Shown: positions 26,409 to 34,271 of the stretch, piece after piece
How positions within the stretch are numbered: the stretch's first letter is position 1
Layout of the letters: every line of letters starts with the position of its first letter
Origin: Actimicrobium sp035984655
GTDB taxonomy: Bacteria > Pseudomonadota > Gammaproteobacteria > Burkholderiales > Burkholderiaceae_D
DNA: 64,000 bases
Direction: 5' to 3'
Assembly: GCF_035984655.1 (NCBI RefSeq)
Contig: NZ_JAXCHT010000003.1
Coordinates: 124,001-188,000 of the forward strand
Program-made: the position numbers and the translations under genes
Notes under the pieces: generated by a model
What the model was told of the DNA's origin: nothing
Database searches by the model: none
What the model saw: only the letters and a program-made list of their open reading frames with translations

Positions 26409-26882
26409 ATGAAAAAAGCCCTGCTGCTGTTAGCCCTCGTTCAAATCGTTACGCTGTCGGCCTTCGCGCAGACCGCTGCTCCTGCTGCCGATGCTCCCAA
26501 GTCACGTGCTGACGTGAAAGCTGAAACCAAAGCAGCTGCCAAGGCTGGCGAACTCAAAGGTGGCGATGTTGCTCCTGTAGCCGCTCCTGTTGCACCAGCC
26601 GGTAGTGGCAAAGCCCGCGCCGATGTCAAGGCCGACACGAAAGCAGCTGCCAAGGCTGGCGAACTCAAGGGTGGCGACATTGCTCCGGTTCCAGCACCTG
26701 CAGCCACGGCTGACGGCAAAACCCGCGCCGAGGTGAAAGCCGAAGCCAAAGCAGCCAACAAGGCTGGTCAATTGGCCAAAGGCGACGAAGTCGATGTGCC
26801 AAAACCAGTTGTGACCCGCAAGTCGGCAGCCAAGAAAGCCGCCAAAGCCAAAGCCGCTGAAGAAGCCGCTGCAGCCAAGTAA
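26409..26882 (+). CDS. Exported Ala/Lys-rich protein with three tandem DUF4148-like repeats
   Basis: The 157-residue product has a signal peptide (about 1-20, ending SAFAQ) and then three repeats of about 36 residues starting at Lys31, Lys68 and Lys104. Each contains the core R-A-[DE]-V-K-A-[ED]-x-K-A-A-x-K-A-G followed by a Gly-Asp and a Pro/Ala linker. The tail is Lys/Ala-rich. The first two repeats are nearly identical in DNA. A good ribosome binding site (GGAGA) precedes the ATG, and a terminator follows. Function is unknown; helical, highly charged and probably periplasmic. Confidence 0.78.
   Translation: MKKALLLLALVQIVTLSAFAQTAAPAADAPKSRADVKAETKAAAKAGELKGGDVAPVAAPVAPAGSGKARADVKADTKAAAKAGELKGGDIAPVPAPAATADGKTRAEVKAEAKAANKAGQLAKGDEVDVPKPVVTRKSAAKKAAKAKAAEEAAAAK
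26499..26790 (+). repeat. Three in-frame tandem repeats (about 108-111 bp)
   Basis: Units begin at 26499, 26610 and 26718. Units 1 and 2 share long runs of identical bases, for example AAAGCAGCTGCCAAGGCTGG at 26529 and again 111 bp later, while unit 3 is more diverged. This pattern indicates a recent duplication of unit 1/2 after an older one. Confidence 0.85.
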
Positions 26883-26929
26883 GCTGCCTGACACGACGGT
26901 CGCTGCATAGCGACCTCAGTGCAATACAG

Positions 26930-26965
26930 CCCGCACCCGCATTTCGATGCCGTGCGGGTTTTTTT
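26930..26965 (+). terminator. Rho-independent terminator after the repeat protein
   Basis: CCCGCAC pairs with GTGCGGG around a 15-nt loop that itself contains a GCAT...ATGC pair, followed by seven T residues. It lies 48 bp after the stop codon of the repeat protein. Confidence 0.88.
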
Positions 26966-27062
26966 CGTCCATGGTGATGGAACGAGGCCACTGCGGAGCG
27001 CCACCAAACAGGGTTATCCACCAGCGCGCTATCTCTGTGCCATCGATTGAGACGTTTTATCC

Positions 27063-27701
27063 ATGCGTATTTCCGCCGTCAACAGGAATGGCTTGTCGTT
27101 ATTGACCGCGTTGCGGTTTTCAGGGACCGGCTTGCGAGTACAACCAGTGCGGCGCCTGCTGCCGTTGTCGCCGACGAACCAGTTCCGCTCCGAGAGCGAG
27201 CAACGCGAGCTGCGTCGCGCCATCGACAGGAGTTCGCGCGCTGGCCTGGCGCGCGTGTTGCGCAGTTTGCCGCTCAGTCCTGCGCGCGATGACGTTGATG
27301 CTGCGCGATCGCAAGCGGCCAATGAAGCCGCCACAGCCCAAAGCCCGACCGACAGGAGCCGCAGCCGACTGGTTGTTGTGCCGTCCCGATTGCTGCGACA
27401 ATTTCCGCGCACCAGTGCGGCCGCAAGGCGCAGCAAAACCGTCACGCTGAGCACCGAGCAGGATCATGTCGTGCATGTGCGCACGCCCGACCATATCGCG
27501 TCGGCATTGCGTCAATCCTACTCAACGAAACCCAACGCCCCGATCGATCAGGTGGAAGAATCCCGCCAGCCGGATGCCGACCACCTCGGCACACGCGCGA
27601 ACCGGGACCTTGCGCGGGCGCTGCCATACCTCATGCACCGCGCCAATGGCCGACGCATCCACGCCCGGCTTCTGATCCTGCTGCAGGCGATGCAGCGCTG
27701 A
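27063..27701 (+). CDS. Unrecognised Arg-rich protein (hypothetical)
   Basis: The 212-residue frame is open from an ATG at 27063 and encodes a strongly basic protein (many RR and SRxR pairs) without a signal peptide, membrane segment or motif I recognise. The C-terminus is helical ('ALPYLMHRANGRRIHARLL'). Overlapping minus-strand frames are shorter. Third-position GC is high but less regular than in neighbouring genes and no clear ribosome binding site is visible. It may be a real lineage-specific gene or a chance open frame. Confidence 0.45.
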   Translation: MRISAVNRNGLSLLTALRFSGTGLRVQPVRRLLPLSPTNQFRSESEQRELRRAIDRSSRAGLARVLRSLPLSPARDDVDAARSQAANEAATAQSPTDRSRSRLVVVPSRLLRQFPRTSAAARRSKTVTLSTEQDHVVHVRTPDHIASALRQSYSTKPNAPIDQVEESRQPDADHLGTRANRDLARALPYLMHRANGRRIHARLLILLQAMQR

Positions 27702-27749
27702 CTTTTCCGCGTCGGCATCCGCCCTGCGGCGCACCCTGGTTGCGAAGCG

Positions 27750-28505
27750 CTATCGACCGGACGCCGGTGCCGCAGCGCGCGCCGCGGCAATGATGGCGGC
27801 ATAGCCCGCCAGCACTGCGGGCAAACCCATATCGATGCTTTCGACGATCAAGGCGTGCCCGATCGAGACTTCCAGAATGTCCGGCAGCGTCAGGAAATCC
27901 GCCAGGTTGTCCAGATTCAGGTCATGGCCGGCGTTCACGCCCAGGCCTGCGTCCGTCGCCCTGCCGACGGCGCGACGAAATGCGGCGAGTACCGCCGGCG
28001 AGCGTTCGCTGCCGAAGGTTTCGGCAAAGGGCTCGGTGTACAGCTCGACGCGATCGGCGCCAAGCTCCCTGGCCTGTGCCAGGTGCGGGTTCTCGACATC
28101 GATGAACAGACTGCTCCGGATGCCGGCGTCGCGCAGCCGCGCAAGAACCGGCCGCAGCGCTGCCGCATCCCGCACCAGATCCCAGCCGTGATCGGAGGTC
28201 AACTGGTCCGGGCTGTCAGGCACCAGCGTGCATTGGGCCGGTCGCGCGCGCAGCACGACGTCCAGAAACTCCGCCGTCGGATTGCCCTCGACGTTGAGTT
28301 CACGTCCGTGCGCGGCGGTCACCGCGAGCAATTCGGTGACATCCGAATAGCGCGCATGCCGTTGGTCAGGACGCGGGTGCAGCGTGATGCCGTCGGCGCC
28401 CAACTGCAGGCAGCGCTCGGCGAACGCGCACACGTCCGGATAATTGCGCCCGCGCGAATTACGCAGCAAGGCAATCTTGTTGATGTTGACGGACAGCTTG
28501 GTCAT
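27750..28505 (-). CDS. pdxJ: Pyridoxine 5'-phosphate synthase
   Basis: PdxJ condenses 1-deoxyxylulose 5-phosphate with 3-amino-2-oxopropyl phosphate to make pyridoxine 5'-phosphate in the cytoplasm. The 251-residue TIM-barrel chain has the N-terminal 'LSVNINKIALLRNSRG', the 'ITLHPRPDQRH' motif near residue 41 with catalytic Glu/His positions following, and the C-terminal 'EVSIGHALIVESI'. It stands alone between two unrelated genes, not beside recO or acpS, its frequent neighbours in proteobacteria. Confidence 0.96.
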   Translation of the reverse strand: MTKLSVNINKIALLRNSRGRNYPDVCAFAERCLQLGADGITLHPRPDQRHARYSDVTELLAVTAAHGRELNVEGNPTAEFLDVVLRARPAQCTLVPDSPDQLTSDHGWDLVRDAAALRPVLARLRDAGIRSSLFIDVENPHLAQARELGADRVELYTEPFAETFGSERSPAVLAAFRRAVGRATDAGLGVNAGHDLNLDNLADFLTLPDILEVSIGHALIVESIDMGLPAVLAGYAAIIAAARAAAPASGR

Positions 28506-28563
28506 GGTGTGATACTCCCCTCAGCGAAAAAACGACGGCATGTCGACAGGGTAACAGTGTGTC

Positions 28564-29823
28564 TCACACTGGCGCTGCGGCGATGACGCAATTGCGACCG
28601 GCGTGCTTGGCGAGATACAGTGCCGCATCGGCGCTGCGCAACATGGCGTCGCCATCCGGATGTCCGTGCGCTTCCGCCACGCCTGCGGAAAAAGTGGCCA
28701 CAAACTCGCCGGCGTCGCTTTGATGGTGCAGTTGTGCGAACGCCTTGCCGATATCGGCCAACACCTCCGTGGCGTGCTTTTGCGTCGTGGCCGGCAGCAG
28801 CACCACGAACTCCTCGCCGCCATAGCGTCCGATGATATCGCCGCGCCGCAAGCGTTGTTGCAGCAGGCGGGCCAGCGCGCGGATGACCTGGTCACCGACC
28901 GGGTGGCCGTACGTGTCATTGACCTTCTTGAAAAAATCCAGATCGATCATTGCCAGCGACAACGGCGCGGCATGGCGCTCGATGAGCGACACCTCGCGCG
29001 CCAGATGTTCCTTGATCGCAGCGTGGTTGTACAACCCGGTCAGGCTGTCGCGCGAAATCAGTCCGCGCAAGGCGCGCGAACGCTCGGCCCGGCTATCGAT
29101 CGCTGCGATCAGATCCGCCGTGCCGGTTGTGTCCTGCAGCACATCGTCCGCACCGGCGGCCAACCCCTCGCGGCGGCGGTCGGCGGCGCCCTCGCGCGCC
29201 AGCAGCAGGATCGGAATTTCCATCAGCCCCGGCTCCTGGCGGATCAGTCGAATCAGGTCGAGATCACTGCACTCGGGAAGCGATAAATCGATCAGGATCA
29301 AATCCGTACTCTGCTGATCGAGCAGATTGAACAATTCCGCCGGTCGCTGCAGGAACGTCAGCTCGATGCCGCCCGCCCGCAATGCGTCGGCGCGGTCGGC
29401 GCTGGCGCTCACGTACAACACGCGCCACGGTGGACGGGCTTCGCGCCGCAACAGCTCGTCGATTTTTTCGGTCAGCATGACCGGATCAAATGGCCGGACA
29501 AGATAAGCATCGGCGCCGGCCCGAACCGCGGCCAGGCGGGATTCGAAATTGCCACGCGATGACAGGACGATCAGTCCAAAGGTACCTGCGGCGCGCAACT
29601 GCTGCAGTTGCGCCGCCGTTTGTGCGCCGGCAATGTCTTTGCCGAGATCGAGTAGCACGACGGCCGGGTTTTGCGGTCGCTCCTGCAGCGCCAGTTCGGA
29701 CAGGCTGGCCAGCGTGGTCACCGGGTAGCCGAGCAGCCGCAACTGCAATGCCGTGTCGCGCAGCAGCAGTGCATTGCCGTGAATCAGGTACATGGTCGAC
29801 ATGCCAACAATCGATCCCGCCAT
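28564..29823 (-). CDS. Diguanylate cyclase with two N-terminal receiver-like domains
   Basis: The 419-residue chain has REC-like domain 1 (about 10-125), REC-like domain 2 (about 132-250) and a C-terminal GGDEF domain (about 260-417). The active-site motif is GGEEF, preceded at the right distance by RRGD, an RxxD inhibitory site, so it should make cyclic di-GMP and be product-inhibited. Both receivers keep an acceptor-like Asp ('VVLLD', 'ILIDLSLP') but lack the conserved Lys (Arg in domain 1, nothing clear in domain 2). The start at 29823 has AAAGGAG 8 bp upstream; an ATG at 29877 is possible but weaker. Divergent from the pilus operon. Confidence 0.9.
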   Translation of the reverse strand: MAGSIVGMSTMYLIHGNALLLRDTALQLRLLGYPVTTLASLSELALQERPQNPAVVLLDLGKDIAGAQTAAQLQQLRAAGTFGLIVLSSRGNFESRLAAVRAGADAYLVRPFDPVMLTEKIDELLRREARPPWRVLYVSASADRADALRAGGIELTFLQRPAELFNLLDQQSTDLILIDLSLPECSDLDLIRLIRQEPGLMEIPILLLAREGAADRRREGLAAGADDVLQDTTGTADLIAAIDSRAERSRALRGLISRDSLTGLYNHAAIKEHLAREVSLIERHAAPLSLAMIDLDFFKKVNDTYGHPVGDQVIRALARLLQQRLRRGDIIGRYGGEEFVVLLPATTQKHATEVLADIGKAFAQLHHQSDAGEFVATFSAGVAEAHGHPDGDAMLRSADAALYLAKHAGRNCVIAAAPV

Positions 29824-30118
29824 TGCCTGCTCCTTTGCCTTGATAACGGCCTGATGGCCCCCTGTTTTTGGAACCATTGCCTACCCCTGCGACCACCTAC
29901 TGCAAGGCTGCTGGCATGTCGTCACGCGCTGGCGCCGGCATGGGCGGGTCGGGGTTTCGGTACAACGGCATCACAACGATATACAGCGTGAAGGAAACGT
30001 TTGTAATTTACATGGAGCAAGAATAAACTAAAAGTAGCGACAGGCAGCGACTATCAGTAAGAATCCCTGTCATCAGATGCGCGCACGGCGGCGCAAAACT
30101 GTGTTCGAAGGAATCCTC

Positions 30119-30826
30119 ATGTCTTTCCGGTCACCGCAGCGCTGCACGAACATGTTGTTCCTCATCGCGCTTGGGGCAATTCTGTCCCTGCTGCCGCGCC
30201 CGGCTGCGGCAGGCGCCGAAATCAACTGGCTGCAGCCGCGCTTTACCTATCATGCAAAAAACTATCGGTTGCAAACCGTGTTCAAGCATCTCGCACAGGA
30301 CGAGCATTTGCAACTGCACGTTGCGCCCGGGATCGAGGCCCGCGTCACCGCCCGGTTCGACATGCACCCCCAACAATTGCTCGATCAGCTGGCCGCGCAG
30401 TTTCACCTTTCCTGGCGCGTCGAGGGCAAGCATCTGTTCATTGCCCCGCTGGCGCCACTTGCAGATGGTGGATTGGCATTGCGGGTCAGCCCTGCGCAAT
30501 CGTTCGCCAGCCTCGCCGAGCCTGCTGCGCAGCAAGCCAGCGTGCCGGTCACGCCGCCCGCCAATCCGTTCAGGACGTGGGCCACCGCGGCCACTGACAG
30601 GACCGTCCAGAACACATTGGCGCGCTGGGCCATGGCCGCCGGCTGGCAGATGGTGTGGGAATTGCCGCAGGATTTTTCGGTGGAAGCGGCCGCCAGCGTC
30701 GACGGCTCATTCGAGGATGCGGTGACGGCCGTCATGCAGAGTCTGCAGTCGGGCGAGACGCCGGTGACAGCCATTTTTTACGATGGCAACCGGGTATTGC
30801 GCATCGTCGCCAAGGGAGCCCCATGA
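30119..30826 (+). CDS. pilL: Type IVb pilus protein PilL-like (TcpQ-type domain)
   Basis: The 235-residue protein has a signal peptide (about 1-31, ending PAAAG), a secretin-N0-like region ('NYRLQTVFKHLAQDEHLQL') and a C-terminal TcpQ-type domain ('WAMAAGWQMVWELPQDFSVE'), as in PilL of the R64 thin pilus. TcpQ/PilL proteins help place the secretin in the outer membrane. The ATG at 30119 has GAAGGAA upstream and is preferred over one at 30077. It overlaps pilN by 4 bp. Confidence 0.82.
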   Translation: MSFRSPQRCTNMLFLIALGAILSLLPRPAAAGAEINWLQPRFTYHAKNYRLQTVFKHLAQDEHLQLHVAPGIEARVTARFDMHPQQLLDQLAAQFHLSWRVEGKHLFIAPLAPLADGGLALRVSPAQSFASLAEPAAQQASVPVTPPANPFRTWATAATDRTVQNTLARWAMAAGWQMVWELPQDFSVEAAASVDGSFEDAVTAVMQSLQSGETPVTAIFYDGNRVLRIVAKGAP

Positions 30827-32448
30827 TGCAGGCTTCACGTGTGCGCCGCGCCGCCGGCAGCGCCCTGATCGCAGTTACGCTGGCACTGCTGGGGGCATGC
30901 AGCAGCATGCAAAGTGGCATGATCGAGCGCACCAGCGCCGCCGAAACCCGCGCCTCGCAACTTGCGCGCGACACCGGCAAGCGCGATCGAACGGCGCCCG
31001 CCACGACATTGGTGCAGCACGATCCCGGCATCTGGCTGGGCCGTGGCCAACCACGTCCGAGCCAGGCGCCACTGCCGGCGATTTTCAGCCAGCCGGCCAC
31101 CTTTGAGCGGTCGGTCAATTCGTTGGCAGAATTTGCCGAGCGCATCACCCTGCGTTCCGGCTTGCCCACCAAGGTGGCGCGCGACGCGACCTCGTCGGGA
31201 CAAAAAACGGCCATCAGCGCCGGCGCATCGACCGTGCCGATGCTGCCGCTGCCGGGGTCGACATCGGGCAACACGAGCCAGACTACGGCCTCGCCGGTGC
31301 GAATCGACTTTTCCGGCGGCACCCTGAAAGGTTTGCTCGACACCGCCGCCGCACGCTTCGGCGTCTCGTGGAAATATGCCAACGGCGTGATCCAGTTTTT
31401 CCACACCGAGTCGCGCACCTTTCAAATTGCCGCCGTGCCCGGCGATTCAGCGCTCAGCGCGACGGTTGCCAGCGGCGCGAGTTCCGGCAGCAGCCAGGGC
31501 GACAGCACCGGCACCACCTTGAATGCCAACAACAGCCAGAACATCGCCGTCAAATCACAACTGTCGGTGTACTCCAGCATGGAAAAGGCCATCGGCATCA
31601 TGCTGTCGTCAGACGGCAAGGTGGTCGCCTCGCCTGCCACCGGCTCGATCACGGTAACGGAAACGCCGGACAATCTGGAACGCATTGCGCAGTTCATCGA
31701 GCGCGAAAACCAGGCTCTGGCGCGCCAGGTCATGGTCAACGTGACGGTGCTGGCCGTGACCCTGACGCGCGGCGATAACTACGGCATCCAGTGGGACCTG
31801 GTGTACCAGTCGCTGTCGCGCAAATACGGTGTCGCCAACAGGCTCACTCCGGTTGCCGGTGCGGCCGCGCTGTCGGCGGCGATTCTCGACACCGCCAGCA
31901 GCAAGCTGGCCGGCACCTCGCTGCTGATCGAGGCGCTCGCCGAGCAGGGCCGGGTGCGGCGCGACACCTCGGCCTCGGTGGTCACCCTCAACAATCAGCC
32001 CGTGCCGGTCCAGGTGGCCAAGCAGACCAGCTACCTGAAATCGTCGCAGACCACCCAGACCGCCAATGTCGGCAGCACCACCACCCTGACGCCGGGGGTC
32101 ATCACGTCCGGCTTCAACATGACGATCCTGCCCAATGTGCTGGCCAACGGGACGGTGCTGCTGCAATTCTCAACCGATATTTCATCGCTGCGCGCGTTGC
32201 GCACTGTCACCAGCAGTTCGTCATCGATTGAGTCGCCCGAGCTCGACACCCGCAATTTCCTGCAACGCGTCGCCATGAAATCCAACGAGACGCTGATCAT
32301 CAGCGGCTTCGAACAGACCGAGGACAACCTGACCCAGCAAGGCACCGGCACGCCCTCGAACATGCTGCTCGGTGGCAGGCTCGGCGCCTCCAGCAGCAAG
32401 GAGGTGATCGTGATTCTGATCACCCCGGTCGCACTGCGGGCTTCCTGA
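30823..32448 (+). CDS. pilN: Type IVb pilus secretin PilN (lipoprotein)
   Basis: PilN forms the outer-membrane ring through which the pilus passes. The 541-residue chain has a lipoprotein signal peptide with lipobox LGAC (Cys26), an N-domain region, a Ser/Gly/Thr-rich segment (about 215-240), and a C-terminal secretin domain ending 'KEVIVILITPVALRAS'. The region 'GVITSGFNMTILPNVLANGTVLLQFS' is the classic secretin beta-lip block. The ATGATG start overlaps the pilL stop; an open frame further upstream lies inside pilL and is rejected. Confidence 0.92.
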   Translation: MMQASRVRRAAGSALIAVTLALLGACSSMQSGMIERTSAAETRASQLARDTGKRDRTAPATTLVQHDPGIWLGRGQPRPSQAPLPAIFSQPATFERSVNSLAEFAERITLRSGLPTKVARDATSSGQKTAISAGASTVPMLPLPGSTSGNTSQTTASPVRIDFSGGTLKGLLDTAAARFGVSWKYANGVIQFFHTESRTFQIAAVPGDSALSATVASGASSGSSQGDSTGTTLNANNSQNIAVKSQLSVYSSMEKAIGIMLSSDGKVVASPATGSITVTETPDNLERIAQFIERENQALARQVMVNVTVLAVTLTRGDNYGIQWDLVYQSLSRKYGVANRLTPVAGAAALSAAILDTASSKLAGTSLLIEALAEQGRVRRDTSASVVTLNNQPVPVQVAKQTSYLKSSQTTQTANVGSTTTLTPGVITSGFNMTILPNVLANGTVLLQFSTDISSLRALRTVTSSSSSIESPELDTRNFLQRVAMKSNETLIISGFEQTEDNLTQQGTGTPSNMLLGGRLGASSSKEVIVILITPVALRAS

Positions 32449-32461
32449 ACGCACCGCCGCC

Positions 32462-33748
32462 ATGTCCATCCATACCGTTCAGATCGGCAAGACACGCTTC
32501 GTTTGCGGGCTGTTCTGGCAATCGCTGTCGCGCCCGCGCGACCTGTGGAAGGAAGCCGTGCAACTGGCGCTGAAAATCGATGCCGATCTGATGGTGCTGC
32601 GCAAGGATCATGCAATGGCGCAAGCCGGCTATGTGCATTCCAGGGATGGCGCGCGACGTGGTCAGCAGTCGCTGGCGGCGGTGATTTCGAAAACGGTCGC
32701 GCTTGAGGGCGCCCATTACGACGGGCATCAACAACCGGCCCACAATTGGCTCTGCGCGGTGCGCCTGCCGGATGGCATGTGGGCGTATTGCGCGGTGCGT
32801 GATGCCAACTTCCTGCCCAACGGCGACTTCGCCGGCAGCCGCGATGCCGTACTCGACCGACTGCAGGGCGACTATGCGCTGGGCGGCTGGAATGTGGTTA
32901 TCGGCGACCCCGAACTGGAACAATATGGCTTCCACAATTTCAGTGCCAAGGCGCTCGACGATCTGCTGCCAAAACGCAAGAACGGACAACTTTTTGTGCG
33001 GCGCTGGTCGACGCTGCACCCGGTACAGCGGCGCCTGCCGCCGCTCTGGTGGTCGGGGATCGGCGCAGCGGCGCTGCTCCTGCTGGCCGGCGCGGGCTGG
33101 CTCTGGCAGCATCAGCAACGCCAGCAGGAGCAGGAACGCGCGCGTGCGCTGGAGGCGACGCGCGCCCGCCTGGCGGCCACCAATGCCAACGCACCGGCAC
33201 AGAAACCCTGGCTGGCAAAACCACTGCCGCTGGAATTTGCGCGAGCCTGCCAGGCCCGCCAGCAACCTATGACCCCGGGCGGCTGGCAACTCGAGTTGTT
33301 TCAGTGCGAGCCCGACACGGTCAGTTTCAGCTGGCTGCGCAACGACGCCAACATCGCCTGGCTGCACGAACAAGTGCCCGCGGCAAAGATTGCCCCGGAC
33401 GGCAACCATGCAACCGATCTCGTCGCGCTCAAGGTGAGTGCCCGCGGCGCCGACGTGCTGCTCCCGGCGGACGACATGCTGCGCCGGTTACACGCACTCA
33501 GCCAGCCGCTCGGCGTGGCCTTGAAGCTCATACCGGTGCAGCCCACGCGCCCGCCGGCCCCCAATCCCGCCGGCGCCGCAGCCGTCCCGGCGCCGCCCGC
33601 ATGGAAGAGCTACATGCTGCACGCCGATCTGGCGACCCTCACGCCGCTGGCGGCGGCCGATCTGATCGACCAACCCGGCCTGCGCCTCGAACGGATTCGC
33701 TGGCGCTCGGGCGCGTGGTCCATTGAAGGAGTGGTGTATGTCAAATAG
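32462..33748 (+). CDS. pilO: Type IVb pilus accessory protein PilO (PilO2)
   Basis: The 428-residue protein has a cytoplasmic N-terminal half (about 1-195), one transmembrane helix (about 201-217) followed by a Gln/Arg-rich coiled coil, and a periplasmic C-terminal part. This layout and the 'WKEAVQLALKIDADLMVLR' region match PilO of R64-type thin pili, an inner-membrane assembly protein. It is not related to the type IVa PilO. The 3' end overlaps pilP by 11 bp. Confidence 0.85.
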   Translation: MSIHTVQIGKTRFVCGLFWQSLSRPRDLWKEAVQLALKIDADLMVLRKDHAMAQAGYVHSRDGARRGQQSLAAVISKTVALEGAHYDGHQQPAHNWLCAVRLPDGMWAYCAVRDANFLPNGDFAGSRDAVLDRLQGDYALGGWNVVIGDPELEQYGFHNFSAKALDDLLPKRKNGQLFVRRWSTLHPVQRRLPPLWWSGIGAAALLLLAGAGWLWQHQQRQQEQERARALEATRARLAATNANAPAQKPWLAKPLPLEFARACQARQQPMTPGGWQLELFQCEPDTVSFSWLRNDANIAWLHEQVPAAKIAPDGNHATDLVALKVSARGADVLLPADDMLRRLHALSQPLGVALKLIPVQPTRPPAPNPAGAAAVPAPPAWKSYMLHADLATLTPLAAADLIDQPGLRLERIRWRSGAWSIEGVVYVK

Positions 33749-34271
33749 ATCAATCCTGTTGCTGCTGCCAGCGCTGCTGGTGTGCCTTGGCGCGCGCGCC
33801 GAATCGACTGCCGAAGCCCTGACCAGGATCGAGGCCGAGACCCTGGTGCTGAAGGCGCAGGAACGGCAACTCGCCACCCGGGTCAAGATCCTGCAGCTGC
33901 AAACCGAGCTCAGCACACGCCAGACCAGCGCGGATCAGAATGCCCGGCCCGGCGCACCGGGCGACCCGACCACCGTGTCGATCGAGGGCATCGGCGCCGG
34001 ACTGTATGCCACCCTGCAGTTCGAAAATGGCAGCCGCATCGACGTCAAGACCGGCGACCTGCTGCCCAATGGCATGCGGGTCCTGTCGATCGGCGCCAAC
34101 GAAGTGATTGTCTCGGCCGACAAGCGCCAGCGGGTCAGACTGTCGCCCGGTACTGCCGCGCTGGTGTCGGCGGCCTCCGGCGGCGTGCAAACCAGCCTGA
34201 GCCTGCCGGCGCTGCCGCCGAGCGGCTACCCGGCCGTGCCGAAGCTGCCCGGCAAAGGGGGCGCGCAATGA
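33738..34271 (+). CDS. pilP: Type IVb pilus biogenesis protein PilP
   Basis: The 177-residue protein has a signal peptide (about 1-21, ending GARAE), an N-terminal coiled coil (about 24-62) and a small beta domain ('VSIEGIGAGLYATLQFENG') typical of R64-type PilP, a periplasmic protein that bridges the inner-membrane complex and the secretin. The ATG at 33738 has GAAGGAG 6 bp upstream and lies inside the end of pilO. A TTG at 33723 in the same frame is rejected for lack of spacing. Confidence 0.88.
   Translation: MSNRSILLLLPALLVCLGARAESTAEALTRIEAETLVLKAQERQLATRVKILQLQTELSTRQTSADQNARPGAPGDPTTVSIEGIGAGLYATLQFENGSRIDVKTGDLLPNGMRVLSIGANEVIVSADKRQRVRLSPGTAALVSAASGGVQTSLSLPALPPSGYPAVPKLPGKGGAQ

Noticed and set aside
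29900..30076. Sigma-54 promoter before the pilus operon
   Set aside because: The TGGCAT in this gap is not followed by the TTGC element at the required distance.
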